Positions 32,030 through 40,454 of a stretch of 64,000 nt of DNA are shown here, piece by piece. Location of the stretch: assembly GCF_004765815.2 (NCBI RefSeq), contig NZ_ML974128.1, positions 439,077-503,076 of the forward strand, in the 5' to 3' direction. Both the position numbers and the translations under genes were made by a program. Below the pieces are notes generated by a model. It did no database searches, was not told where the DNA came from, and saw only the letters and a list, made by a program, of their open reading frames with translations. Within the stretch, counting starts at the first letter, position 1; every line of letters starts with the position of its first letter. This DNA comes from Halorussus salinus. Its GTDB lineage: Archaea > Halobacteriota > Halobacteria > Halobacteriales > Haladaptataceae.

Positions 32030-32174
32030 GTTTGAACCTACCGGGGACGCATCCTTAGAAGTCAGGTGGGATTTTCACAGCTCGGGAAAGTGACGAGTTT
32101 TCGACCTGTCGAACGTACGTCGAATCCCCGACGCGACGACAGGAATTTTCTCGTCTCGGTTCCTTCGTGACGGT

Positions 32175-33116
32175 ATGCCGACCGATTCCGCCGAGTCGGA
32201 GCCGACGGCCTCCGACGCCGGACCTGCCGACTCGAACGCCGACGGGTCGCCGACCCCGCCCGCCGACTCGCCGACGTTCGCGTGGTCCCACACGCCCGCC
32301 GAGTCCCGACTCCTCCGCGGCCTCGTCGCGCTCCCGGTCGGCGTCGTTTCGGGGTTCGCGCTCGGCCTCGTCCTCGGCGCGCTCGGTTTCGTCGTCCTGA
32401 TCGCGCTGAACGGGCGCTACCTGCTCGCGGCCGGAACCCTGCTCGCGTTCGTCTTCGCCCTCTCGCGGACCGCCCCGCACCTCCTCGCCCACCGAACCGG
32501 CGACTTCGACGCCGCGTTTCGAGGACTCGGCGCTCGGACGCTCGCTGCGGGAACGGTCGCGGGAGTCGCGGTTCTGGCGGTCGGCGCGCTCGTTCTGCCG
32601 GACGACCTGTTCCCGGTGTTCGTCGGCGCGACGCTCGTCGGCCCGCTACTGGTCGCCAGCCTGTTCTCCTCTGAGGGCGAACTCGACGCCGAGGCCGGGC
32701 GACTCACGTATCAGGGGACCGACGTGGACCTCTCGACGCTCGTCGGCGTGGGCCGCTGGTCGGTCGGGGGCTACGTCGCCTATCGCCTCTCGTACGCGGC
32801 GGGGGCCGCGACGTTCACCACTCCGCGGACACTCGTCGTGCCCCGTCGCGTCGATTCGCACCTCCGGGACGCGCTCGACGCCGGGGTCGCGGCCGACGCG
32901 GGCGACCCCGGTCCGTCCCGCACCGCGGTCCGTCTCGTCGCGGCCGCCATCGGACTCTCGCTGTTCGCGTTTGCCGGACTCCTGCTGACCGCGGACCCGA
33001 CCGGCGTCGCTTCGACGGGTGGCTCCTCGCGGGGCGACGCCGTGCTGTGGTACGCCGCGCTAATAGCTGGTCTCTTCGGCGCGATATTCCTCTCGCTCGG
33101 GATTCGCGGCGGCTGA
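32175..33116 (+). CDS. Six-TM haloarchaeal membrane protein
   Basis: A 313-aa protein with a low-complexity acidic/Pro-rich N-terminus (residues 1-40), four hydrophobic helices between residues 48 and 164, a soluble central domain (about 165-240: GRLTYQGTDVDLSTLVGVGR) and two more helices (about 246-268, 286-308). The central domain looks like a bacterial PH-like fold. No catalytic motif. Function unknown; it is transcribed away from the winged-helix gene. Confidence 0.75.
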   Translation: MPTDSAESEPTASDAGPADSNADGSPTPPADSPTFAWSHTPAESRLLRGLVALPVGVVSGFALGLVLGALGFVVLIALNGRYLLAAGTLLAFVFALSRTAPHLLAHRTGDFDAAFRGLGARTLAAGTVAGVAVLAVGALVLPDDLFPVFVGATLVGPLLVASLFSSEGELDAEAGRLTYQGTDVDLSTLVGVGRWSVGGYVAYRLSYAAGAATFTTPRTLVVPRRVDSHLRDALDAGVAADAGDPGPSRTAVRLVAAAIGLSLFAFAGLLLTADPTGVASTGGSSRGDAVLWYAALIAGLFGAIFLSLGIRGG

Positions 33117-33145
33117 AAACAGCGGCGGCGTCGAACGCGGTCGGT

Positions 33146-33373
33146 CTACTTCCGCAGGCGCAGTTTCTCGGTCTCGCTCGCGTCCGCGACCCGCGTGACG
33201 ACGGCGTCCACGGACCCCCGTTTCTCCCCGATGGTCGCACCGACGAGCGCGCCGATTCCGGCCGCAGTACTCGCGGCGTTCCGACTGACGAGTCCGCCGA
33301 GCGCACCGCCGACGGCGGCCCCGGCGGCGGCGTACTCGGCGCGGTTCAGAACTCGTTTGATTCGTTTTCGCAT
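33146..33373 (-). CDS. Small glycine-zipper protein
   Basis: A 75-aa protein with a central Gly/Ala-rich segment (residues about 13-49, AAAGAAVGGALGGLVSRNAA and GIGALVGATIGEKRG) flanked by basic ends. The repeated GxxxG spacing is that of a glycine zipper that can insert in membranes. Such short proteins are common in haloarchaea. Function unknown. Confidence 0.7.
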   Translation of the reverse strand: MRKRIKRVLNRAEYAAAGAAVGGALGGLVSRNAASTAAGIGALVGATIGEKRGSVDAVVTRVADASETEKLRLRK

Positions 33374-33464
33374 GTTCCGACCTTCGGCGGGCGACGGGAT
33401 AAAACTGGTCGCCGATTCGCTAGTCGAAGCGGTTGGGGTCGGCGAGTTCGGGACGCGCGAGCGT

Positions 33465-34433
33465 TCACACCACTCGGTTTCGTAACTCCTCGCCGTCGTC
33501 CAGTCTTCGGACGTTCTCGGCCACGATGTCGGCCAGCCGCGAGTAGTACTCCGGCGTGTGCCCCGAGCAGTGAGGAGTGACCAGACAGTTCTCGAAGTTC
33601 CAGAGCGGGTGGTCCTCCGGGAGCGGTTCGGGGTCGGTCACGTCCAGCGCCGCGCCCCGGAGGTGGCTCCCGCGGAGCGCCCACACCAGCGCGTCGGTGT
33701 CCACGACCGGCCCGCGGGCGACGTTGACCAGCACGGCGTCCGGGGGCAGAGTCTTCAGTTCCTCTTTCCCGATTAGCCCGCGGGTCGTCTCGGTCAGCGG
33801 GCAGGCGAGCGCGAGATAGTCGGTCCGGGAGAGGGCCTCCTCGAACTCCGGTCCCTCGAAGCCGACCACCTCGTCGGTCGGGCCGCCCTTCTCGGGCGTG
33901 TAGCGCACGCCGATAGTCTCGACGCCGAAGCCCTCCAGTCGCTCCACGACCGACCGCCCGATAGCGCCCAGTCCGACCACGGTGACGGTGCTACCCCGCA
34001 ACTCGTGAGACTGGAAGTGTCGCCACTCGCGGTTGCGCTGGCGTCGCCACCCCTCGTGGAGTCGCCGCGCGAAGACCAGCAGGTTCCCCACGACGTGTTC
34101 GCCGATGTTCGGTCCGTGGATGCCCGAGGCGTTCGTCACGGCCACGCCGCGGTCTTCGAGCGCGTCCAGCGGCAGGTGGCCGGTCCCGGCGTAGGCGCAC
34201 GCGAACAGTTCCATCGACCCCGCACGGTCCAACAGGTCGGCGTCGAGTTCCATCCCGGCGACGACGGGTGCTTGGGGAACGAGGGCGCGCTCCTCGGTCG
34301 GCGTCCGAGCGTGGACGACGTTTCGGTCGGGCAGGCGCTCGCGCAGGTCGGCGACGTACTCCGAGACCGGCACGCCGTGGGTACTCTTTCGCAGAACGAC
34401 CACGTCGGGCGCTTCGTCTTTGGTTTGGCTCAT
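33465..34433 (-). CDS. D-2-hydroxyacid dehydrogenase
   Basis: A 322-aa NAD-dependent enzyme of the D-isomer 2-hydroxyacid dehydrogenase family. GSTVTVVGLGAIGRSVVERL binds NAD; the catalytic residues sit in NVARGPVVD (Arg), DPEPLPEDHPLW (Glu) and VTPHCSGHTPEY (His). IHGPNIGEHVVGNLL is the family segment. I chose the ATG at 34433, since upstream codons are variable and the frame there is non-family. Substrate (glyoxylate, hydroxypyruvate or other) cannot be told. Confidence 0.93.
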   Translation of the reverse strand: MSQTKDEAPDVVVLRKSTHGVPVSEYVADLRERLPDRNVVHARTPTEERALVPQAPVVAGMELDADLLDRAGSMELFACAYAGTGHLPLDALEDRGVAVTNASGIHGPNIGEHVVGNLLVFARRLHEGWRRQRNREWRHFQSHELRGSTVTVVGLGAIGRSVVERLEGFGVETIGVRYTPEKGGPTDEVVGFEGPEFEEALSRTDYLALACPLTETTRGLIGKEELKTLPPDAVLVNVARGPVVDTDALVWALRGSHLRGAALDVTDPEPLPEDHPLWNFENCLVTPHCSGHTPEYYSRLADIVAENVRRLDDGEELRNRVV

Positions 34434-34883
34434 TCGTGTGGTGGGTTCGTCGCGGGGGCGTAAAGTGGCACTCGATACGGCGAACGAGGTGGGTCTCGGG
34501 GTAGTGGCCGTGGTGTGGGTCGATGGAGCGTCGGTTTCGGTACTGGCGAAGTGGATTACCGTCTCGACCGTGAACTGGAGCGAATCCGACTTCGAGAAGT
34601 TCACCGCACAGCACTACGACCGCGACGAGACCGCAACCGTAGCGCAACCGCGAACCGCGCTGATGCCGACTCCTATCATACCGCAACCGTCCCGCACCGT
34701 ACCGCGCCACGTCCTCCCCAACCGCGGCGACCGCGCCCGCACACGCCGGGCCGAACGGTCGATGAGAGCGCAAGCAATCCATATATTTCTTACAACTACC
34801 AAAATTCGTCTAAAGACGCTTACACCGTTCCAGAAGTTCGACGCTCCGGTGGGACTACGGCGTTCGCCGACGAACTCGCTCGC
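34434..34883. other. 450-bp intergenic region with truncated repeat copy C
   Basis: No gene is convincing. Repeated accgcaacc/accgc motifs fill about 34605-34700. A truncated dispersed repeat lies at 34671-34748. An A/T-rich segment (34781-34815, ccatatatttcttac) probably holds the TATA box of the YjbQ gene, followed by a long leader. Confidence 0.55.
34671..34748 (+). repeat. Dispersed intergenic repeat, truncated copy C
   Basis: It shares cctatcataccgc with copy B and gccacgtcctccccaaccgc with copy A in the right order, then jumps to acacgccg. The 5' ctagcttc box and most of the GC-rich hairpin are missing. Confidence 0.55.
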
Positions 34884-35267
34884 ATGTTCCGCGTCGAGAC
34901 CGAGGAGCGAACACAACTGGTGGACGTGACCGAGCGCGTGGCCGAGGCGGTCCCCGACGACGCGACGGGGGTCTGCACTGTCTTCGTCCGCCACACCACC
35001 GCCGGTGTCGTCCTCCAAGAGGCCGAGTCCGGACTGGTCGAGGACATCGAGGAGTTCGTCGCCGACCTCGCGCCGAGCGACGGCGACTACCGCCACGACC
35101 GCATCGACGACAACGCCGACGCACACCTCCGCGCGACCGTGCTGGGCGAGTCGGTGAGCGTCCCCGTCGAGAACGGCGAGTTAGCACTCGGAACGTGGCA
35201 GTCCGTGCTGTTCGTGGAGTGCGACGGCCCGCGGACGCGGCAGGTCGATGTCGTCGTCACGTCCTGA
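34884..35267 (+). CDS. YjbQ/UPF0047 family protein
   Basis: A 127-aa protein of the YjbQ family, small beta-rich proteins reported to have thiamine-phosphate synthase-like activity. Seen: MFRVETEERTQLVDVTERVA, CTVFVRHTTAGVVLQEAE (HTTA signature), HLRATVLGESVSVPVENGEL and LGTWQSVLFVECDGPRTRQV. Length matches the family. Role in vivo is unclear; it may complement thiamine synthesis. Confidence 0.93.
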   Translation: MFRVETEERTQLVDVTERVAEAVPDDATGVCTVFVRHTTAGVVLQEAESGLVEDIEEFVADLAPSDGDYRHDRIDDNADAHLRATVLGESVSVPVENGELALGTWQSVLFVECDGPRTRQVDVVVTS

Positions 35268-35350
35268 GACGCGTCTCCCGAAGCGACGACCGACCCTGTC
35301 CGACGCCCGAACACCAATGGTGAATGATACCGTGTACCAGTAAGGATACT

Positions 35351-36610
35351 ATGGAGCGCACGAGGAGCCTCGCGGTGGTCGCACTCGTACTGACAGTCAC
35401 GACCGGCGGCGTCACGGCGTTCTGGACGCCGACGGCCGGGGCGTCTCATCAGACCATCGCCATCTCGTCGCCCGAGGGCGCGTACTTCGTCGGGCAGGCG
35501 GTCAACCTCAGCGGGACCGCAAACGAGAGCGTCGCGGAGGTCGCCGTCTACGCCCAGAGCGGCGGCGACTGGCAGTTGCTCGACGTGAACCAGAACGGGC
35601 AGTTCGGCGCGGACGACGCGGTGGCGGTGGACGAGTCGGGCAACTGGTCGGTCCGGAACCTCGTCCTCTCGAACGCCAACCGGATGCTGTCGTACCCCGG
35701 CAACTACCGCCTCGGCGTCGTGAACGCCAGCGCGGTCGGCGGGAACGACTCGCTTCCGGCCAGCATCGCCCCCGAACAGTTCGTGGAGACCGAGAGCGGC
35801 CAGACGCTCGTCCGGGTCAACCGCGCCCGCCTCCGGGGAAGTTTCCGCACCACCGACGGGCAGTTGGCGACCTCGACCGCCGAGGTCACGGTCCGCGGGA
35901 CCGCCCGCGGCGGCCGGGACCTGCTGGTTCTCCTCGTAGACTCCCGCGGCCGCGTCGCCACCGACCGGATTCAGGTGCCCCGCGGCAACGGTTCGTTCGA
36001 CGTGGACGTGCCGCTCCGGACCGACGACGGCCAAATTCTCGCCGAGGGTCCGGTGCGGGCGTACGTGCTGGCGCTCGGCCGCGACGACCGCGCGGGCGAC
36101 GGCCGACTCCCGGACGGGACGAACGCGACCCTCGACGCGCTCGCGGCGTACGTCGGCGACCACCCCGCCCGCCTCGACGCCGAGCAGGTCAGCGAGCGGT
36201 TCCTCGGCCAGACGACCGAGGAGTCCGGGAGCGACGACCTGCTCATCAGCGAGCAGTTCGAGTACGTCGAACCGACCACGCGCATCACGACCGTCGCCCA
36301 AGAGAGCCAGTTCGGCCCGGAGGGAATCTACGGGATTCCGACCGGCGAGCGCATGGTCGTCGCGGGCCACACCAACCTCCTGCCCGACGACAACACCATC
36401 CGCGTCGCGGCCATCGACGGTCCCTCCGCGAGTCGGTTCCCGGACCTGTGGACCCACGACTGGAACGCCGACGGCACGTGGTCGGTCTCGCTCGACACGA
36501 CCGGACTCGAACCCGGCGTCTACACGCTGACCGTCGAAGCCGACGGCGAGACCGACGACACCGTCTCGTTCCGCCTCCTCCCCAGTTCGACCAACGTGAC
36601 CGCGGACTGA
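35351..36610 (+). CDS. Secreted haloarchaeal surface protein
   Basis: A 419-aa protein with a Sec-type signal peptide (residues 1-31, MERTRSLAVVALVLTVTTGG to PTAGA). Several beta-sandwich-like modules follow, for example VGQAVNLSGTANESVAEVAV, WSVRNLVLSN and VYTLTVEADGETDDTVSFRL. Many N-glycosylation sequons (NLS, NES, NWS, NAS, NAT) fit an extracellular glycoprotein. No C-terminal membrane anchor or PGF-type tail is seen, so it is presumably released or bound to the S-layer. I prefer the ATG at 35351, since the nine upstream codons break the signal peptide. Confidence 0.78.
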   Translation: MERTRSLAVVALVLTVTTGGVTAFWTPTAGASHQTIAISSPEGAYFVGQAVNLSGTANESVAEVAVYAQSGGDWQLLDVNQNGQFGADDAVAVDESGNWSVRNLVLSNANRMLSYPGNYRLGVVNASAVGGNDSLPASIAPEQFVETESGQTLVRVNRARLRGSFRTTDGQLATSTAEVTVRGTARGGRDLLVLLVDSRGRVATDRIQVPRGNGSFDVDVPLRTDDGQILAEGPVRAYVLALGRDDRAGDGRLPDGTNATLDALAAYVGDHPARLDAEQVSERFLGQTTEESGSDDLLISEQFEYVEPTTRITTVAQESQFGPEGIYGIPTGERMVVAGHTNLLPDDNTIRVAAIDGPSASRFPDLWTHDWNADGTWSVSLDTTGLEPGVYTLTVEADGETDDTVSFRLLPSSTNVTAD

Positions 36611-36677
36611 GACCGTCGCGGTCGGTGCGAACGGCGGATTCGCGGCGAAACCTCTCGGTCTTCTCGACCAACCGAAC

Positions 36678-37922
36678 TCAGGCGTTTTGTACCTCTTCAA
36701 CGAATCCGCGCATGTAGACGCCGGTCTTGTTGAAGCAGTTTCGGGTGATGGTGATTACATCGTCGTTGGACTTCCACGAGTCGGGGTTATTATAGATTGT
36801 CTGATACAAATTCGGGAGGTAGTCGTGACTGTATCTAGCGAGTTCCTTCGTCGCCTCGGCCCCGTCGTTGATGGATGCGGCGTACTGGGTCCGCATGAGC
36901 GACCCCCGGAAGTTCTCACCGCTGTCCCAGTTATCGTACACGAAGCTCTCGTAGTCGTAGTGGACCCACGAGTTCGTCGCTTGTTTGAGTTCGTAGCCGG
37001 TGTGTTGGGGTTGCCCTGCATCACTGAGGAAGTGGGAAGCGTAGCCGAGATTGATGTACCTGTCTGACTTGTTACTCTTGTCTTTCGCTTTCTGGAGGTA
37101 CTTCTTCGCGTACTTCGGTGCCTCACCGAGGGTGGCGGTGTAGGTTATTGCACCATCGACGAATTTGAACTCGGGGTTCCAGTAGTGACGGTACGAGTGA
37201 AACACCTGATCGACGGCGTCTTGCACCTTCTGTTCGAGGTAATCCGGCCAAGTTCCCGGAGAGTCTACGTCACACTGGCAACCCCAGTCATCTGGGTCGC
37301 CGCCGTAGGTGCCAGCGACGTTCGCGTAGCCGGAGTCCACGCCCATCTGCTTGCAGACGGCTTCTATCATCCGGTCGTGGTCTGTCGGTGCCCATTGCGT
37401 GGACGGGCCGTCGCTGTGGTCGTGGCTGTGTACGTAGTGTACGTGCGGCACGTCCTTACCACCTGCCGACACCACGTCGGCGACGTGTTCGAACTGCCGT
37501 CGCTCGGCGTCGCTCGTCAGTGTGCCCGATGAATCGACCGAAACGCGACTCCGGTCGCCGTCGAGCTTGTATCGGACCTCCTCGTCCGTCTCGACGCGGC
37601 GGACGGGATACTTCCGCCAGAACTTGTGGAGGTATCCTCGGGCGCGCTTGCGCTCGGCGGTGGACACGTCGGCGCTCTCGACGTACGCCAGCGTCTGGTC
37701 TTTATCACCGGTTAGCAGGTAATCGTGAGGCGTGACTCGTTTGATAGAATCGTCCACGACCATCGGTTTCACGTCGCGGTCCGCGCGGTCGTCCGCGTCG
37801 CCGGGGTTCCGGTCGGTCGCCGCCGCGGCGTTCGCGGCCCCGGTCGCCCCGACGGCCGCAGAAGTGGCGAGTGCTTTCAGGACGGTGCGTCTCCGATCCG
37901 AAGATATCTCCTTTTCACTCAT
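36678..37922 (-). CDS. Tat-exported phospholipase C/S1-P1 nuclease-like hydrolase
   Basis: A 414-aa protein. Residues 1-35 carry a Tat signal (SDRRRTVLKALATSAAVGAT). The HxxxD core of the zinc-dependent phospholipase C/P1 nuclease superfamily is visible as YASHFLSDAGQPQHTGYE (H297, D301, H307), with further histidines in VPHVHYVHSHDH and WVHYDYES. Such enzymes cleave phosphoesters outside the cell. Cysteines in GCQCDVD may form a disulphide. GC content is lower than in neighbours, which hints at horizontal acquisition. Substrate unknown. Confidence 0.83.
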   Translation of the reverse strand: MSEKEISSDRRRTVLKALATSAAVGATGAANAAAATDRNPGDADDRADRDVKPMVVDDSIKRVTPHDYLLTGDKDQTLAYVESADVSTAERKRARGYLHKFWRKYPVRRVETDEEVRYKLDGDRSRVSVDSSGTLTSDAERRQFEHVADVVSAGGKDVPHVHYVHSHDHSDGPSTQWAPTDHDRMIEAVCKQMGVDSGYANVAGTYGGDPDDWGCQCDVDSPGTWPDYLEQKVQDAVDQVFHSYRHYWNPEFKFVDGAITYTATLGEAPKYAKKYLQKAKDKSNKSDRYINLGYASHFLSDAGQPQHTGYELKQATNSWVHYDYESFVYDNWDSGENFRGSLMRTQYAASINDGAEATKELARYSHDYLPNLYQTIYNNPDSWKSNDDVITITRNCFNKTGVYMRGFVEEVQNA

Positions 37923-38082
37923 CGCAATTTAGTCTTGGAAAGTTTGTAAATTAATGGTGGTTGCGAACATGTTCTAGACATCCCGGAGTCGCCGCGGAAA
38001 TCGAACTCGGCGTGGACTGGCGCGTTCCCAGTTTGCGAAAACGACGCTCCGGTACTAAGCCCGCAAGACTGCAACTACGCGT

Positions 38083-38376
38083 ATGGCCAGTTCGCAAGCG
38101 TTCGCCGGGTCGGCGGCGGTGGTCGCGCTCAAGACCGTCACGCTGGCGCTCGGCGGCACGATAACCTACTTCGCGTTCGAGGCGTACCGCCGGACGAACG
38201 TCCCCGCGCTCCGGGCGCTCGCGGTCGGGTTCGGTCTCGTGACCCTCGGGACCGTCCTCGGCGGCGTCGTCCACCAGTTCACGGCCCTCAGCATCGCGGG
38301 CGGCATCGCCGTCGAGAGCCTGTTCATGGCGCTGGGTTTCGCCGTGCTGACCTACTCGCTGTACGCGAAGACGTAG
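38083..38376 (+). CDS. Small three-TM haloarchaeal protein (DUF7521-like)
   Basis: A 97-aa protein with three hydrophobic helices (residues about 10-33, 44-65 and 71-93), starting MASSQAFAGSAAVVALKTVT and containing TYFAFEAYRRTNVPALRALA. It resembles an uncharacterised haloarchaeal family (DUF7521, from memory), often encoded next to winged-helix regulators. Function unknown. Confidence 0.78.
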   Translation: MASSQAFAGSAAVVALKTVTLALGGTITYFAFEAYRRTNVPALRALAVGFGLVTLGTVLGGVVHQFTALSIAGGIAVESLFMALGFAVLTYSLYAKT

Positions 38377-38567
38377 CTCGCGGATGATAAGCTATTTACA
38401 CGACCCGCGAACACAACCACCCAACCGCCCGTCAGCCCTCCACCCGCGCCCGCAGACGGGCGACCCCGAACGATGCCCCGAATCGGTAGCCACGACGACG
38501 CTCGCGGACTCCCGCACGCCTCCCCCGCGCGCTCCTCGCCGCCGCACGCGCCGGAGGTGAGAGAGTC

Positions 38568-40454
38568 GTGACTCCCGCGAGTCTCCCGGTCGCGTCGGCC
38601 GTCTCCGCGCCTGCGGTCCCCGCGTCCGCCGTCTCCGCACTTGCGGCGCTCCCCGGCCTCGACGCCCTCTCGTCGGTGTTCCTCCGACCGCTCGGTCTCG
38701 CCGCGCTGGCGGCCGCGATTCCCGTTCTCGCGCTGTACCTGCTGAAACCCGACCCCGAACGCGTCGAATTTCCGGCGGTCGAGTTCCTCGTCGGCGACAC
38801 CGAGGAGAGCCGCAGTCACCCCGCGCTCCGTCGCCTGCGGCGCAACGCCCTCCTCGCGATACAGTTGCTCGCCATCCTCGCTATCGCGGTGTCGCTGGCC
38901 GCGCCCTACGTCCCGGTCTCCGAAACTGAGACGGTTTCCGAGACCGTCGTCGTCGTGGACGCGACCGCGAGCATGGCGACCGAGGCCGACGGTGCCACCC
39001 GGTTCGACCGCGCGATTTCGGCCGCGAAGGACGCCGCGACCGCCGAGACCTCCGTGGTCGTCGCGGGCGCGGAGACCGCGGTCGTCGCGCGGCGCGCACC
39101 CCAGACGGACGCCAAATCGACGCTCTCGGGTCTCTCGGTCACCGACGCGCCGGGCGACCTCCGCGGAGCCATCGACAGAGCCGTGGCGGTCGCGGGCGAC
39201 GAGGCTCGCATCGTCGTGGCCAGCGACTTCGCGTCGGGCGACTGGCGCTCGGCGGTCTCCTCGGCGCGCGCCAGAGGCTACGACGTGTCGCTCCGGCAGT
39301 TCGCCCGCGGCGGGGCGAGCAACGTCGGCGTCGTGGACTACGCCTTCGCCGACGGCACCGCCACGGTCCGCGTGAAGAACTTCGGCGACGCGGAGACGAC
39401 CCGGAAACTCTCGCTGGGCGAGGCAACCGAGTCGCTGACGCTCGCGCCCGGCGAGGTCGCGTCGGCGGACCTGCCGGTTCCGGCGGGCGGCGGCCGACTC
39501 GAACTCTCGCCCGGCGACGCGTTCCCGACCGACGACCGACTCGCGGTCGCGGCCCCCGCCGACCCGACGATGGACGTGCTGGTCGTCACCAACGACCCGA
39601 ACCGCCCGCTGATAACCGCCCTGCGGGTCGTCCGCGGGACGAGCGTGACGGTGAAGAACCCGCCCGCGTCGGTCTCGCAGTCCTACGACCTCGTGGTGTT
39701 CAGCGCGGTCGAACCGGGTCGCCTCCTCGACGGGACCGTACAGGTCGCCCGCGAGACGCTGGCGGACGGCGGCGGCGTCGTGGTGCAGGCCCAGTCGAAC
39801 CTCTCGGCGGTCGGCTACGGCGACCTCCTCCCGGTCGCGCCGAACGGCACGGTCTCGGACCCCGCGATTCGCCAGCCGAACGCGACCGGTCTCACCGCCG
39901 ACGTGACGTTCCCAGCCCCGAAGACGGCGGTCCGGGCCGAACTCCGGTCGGGTCGGGCACTCCTCGAAACGGTCAACGGGACGACCCTGCTGGCGAGTTC
40001 GCGGCGCGGTCCCGGCGAGGTGTTCTACTACGGCTACCCCGCCGAGTCCTCGTTCTCGCGCAACTACCGCTATCCCGTCTTCTGGAAGCGCGTGGTCTAC
40101 GACCTGACGGGCCGCCGGTCGCTGTCCGCGATGAACCCCGAGACCGGAACCTCCCTGTCGCTCGGGACCGACGCGACCGCCAAGACCCCGACCGGAACGC
40201 GAACGACCAACGCCCTCACCTTCCGCGACGCCGGATTCTACGAGGTCGGCGGCGACCGCTACGGCGCGTCGCTGTCCAGCGCGGCCGAGTCGAACGTCTC
40301 CGCGCCCGCGGTCGGCGGCGACGGACCGGGCGCGAGCGGTGGCGACACCGAGACCACGACCGTCCCCCGGTCGCTCACGCCGGTCGCGGCGGGCGTCGCG
40401 CTCGTCGTCGTCCTGCTCGAACTGGCGGTCCTGCGCTACCGAGGTGACCTCTGA
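38568..40454 (+). CDS. BatA-like membrane protein with VWA domain
   Basis: A 628-aa protein opening the six-gene operon. Start GTG at 38568 preceded by a strong ribosome site (ggaggtga). Residues 36-60 and 95-113 are membrane helices of the BatA-type N-terminal region (YLLKPDPERVEFPAVEFLV). VVVVDATASMATEADG at about 131 is a von Willebrand A motif, partly degenerate (D-A-T-A-S). A C-terminal membrane helix is at about 600-620. The long middle is predicted extracytoplasmic. It works with the following VWA and MoxR/DUF58 genes. Confidence 0.88.
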   Translation: MTPASLPVASAVSAPAVPASAVSALAALPGLDALSSVFLRPLGLAALAAAIPVLALYLLKPDPERVEFPAVEFLVGDTEESRSHPALRRLRRNALLAIQLLAILAIAVSLAAPYVPVSETETVSETVVVVDATASMATEADGATRFDRAISAAKDAATAETSVVVAGAETAVVARRAPQTDAKSTLSGLSVTDAPGDLRGAIDRAVAVAGDEARIVVASDFASGDWRSAVSSARARGYDVSLRQFARGGASNVGVVDYAFADGTATVRVKNFGDAETTRKLSLGEATESLTLAPGEVASADLPVPAGGGRLELSPGDAFPTDDRLAVAAPADPTMDVLVVTNDPNRPLITALRVVRGTSVTVKNPPASVSQSYDLVVFSAVEPGRLLDGTVQVARETLADGGGVVVQAQSNLSAVGYGDLLPVAPNGTVSDPAIRQPNATGLTADVTFPAPKTAVRAELRSGRALLETVNGTTLLASSRRGPGEVFYYGYPAESSFSRNYRYPVFWKRVVYDLTGRRSLSAMNPETGTSLSLGTDATAKTPTGTRTTNALTFRDAGFYEVGGDRYGASLSSAAESNVSAPAVGGDGPGASGGDTETTTVPRSLTPVAAGVALVVVLLELAVLRYRGDL

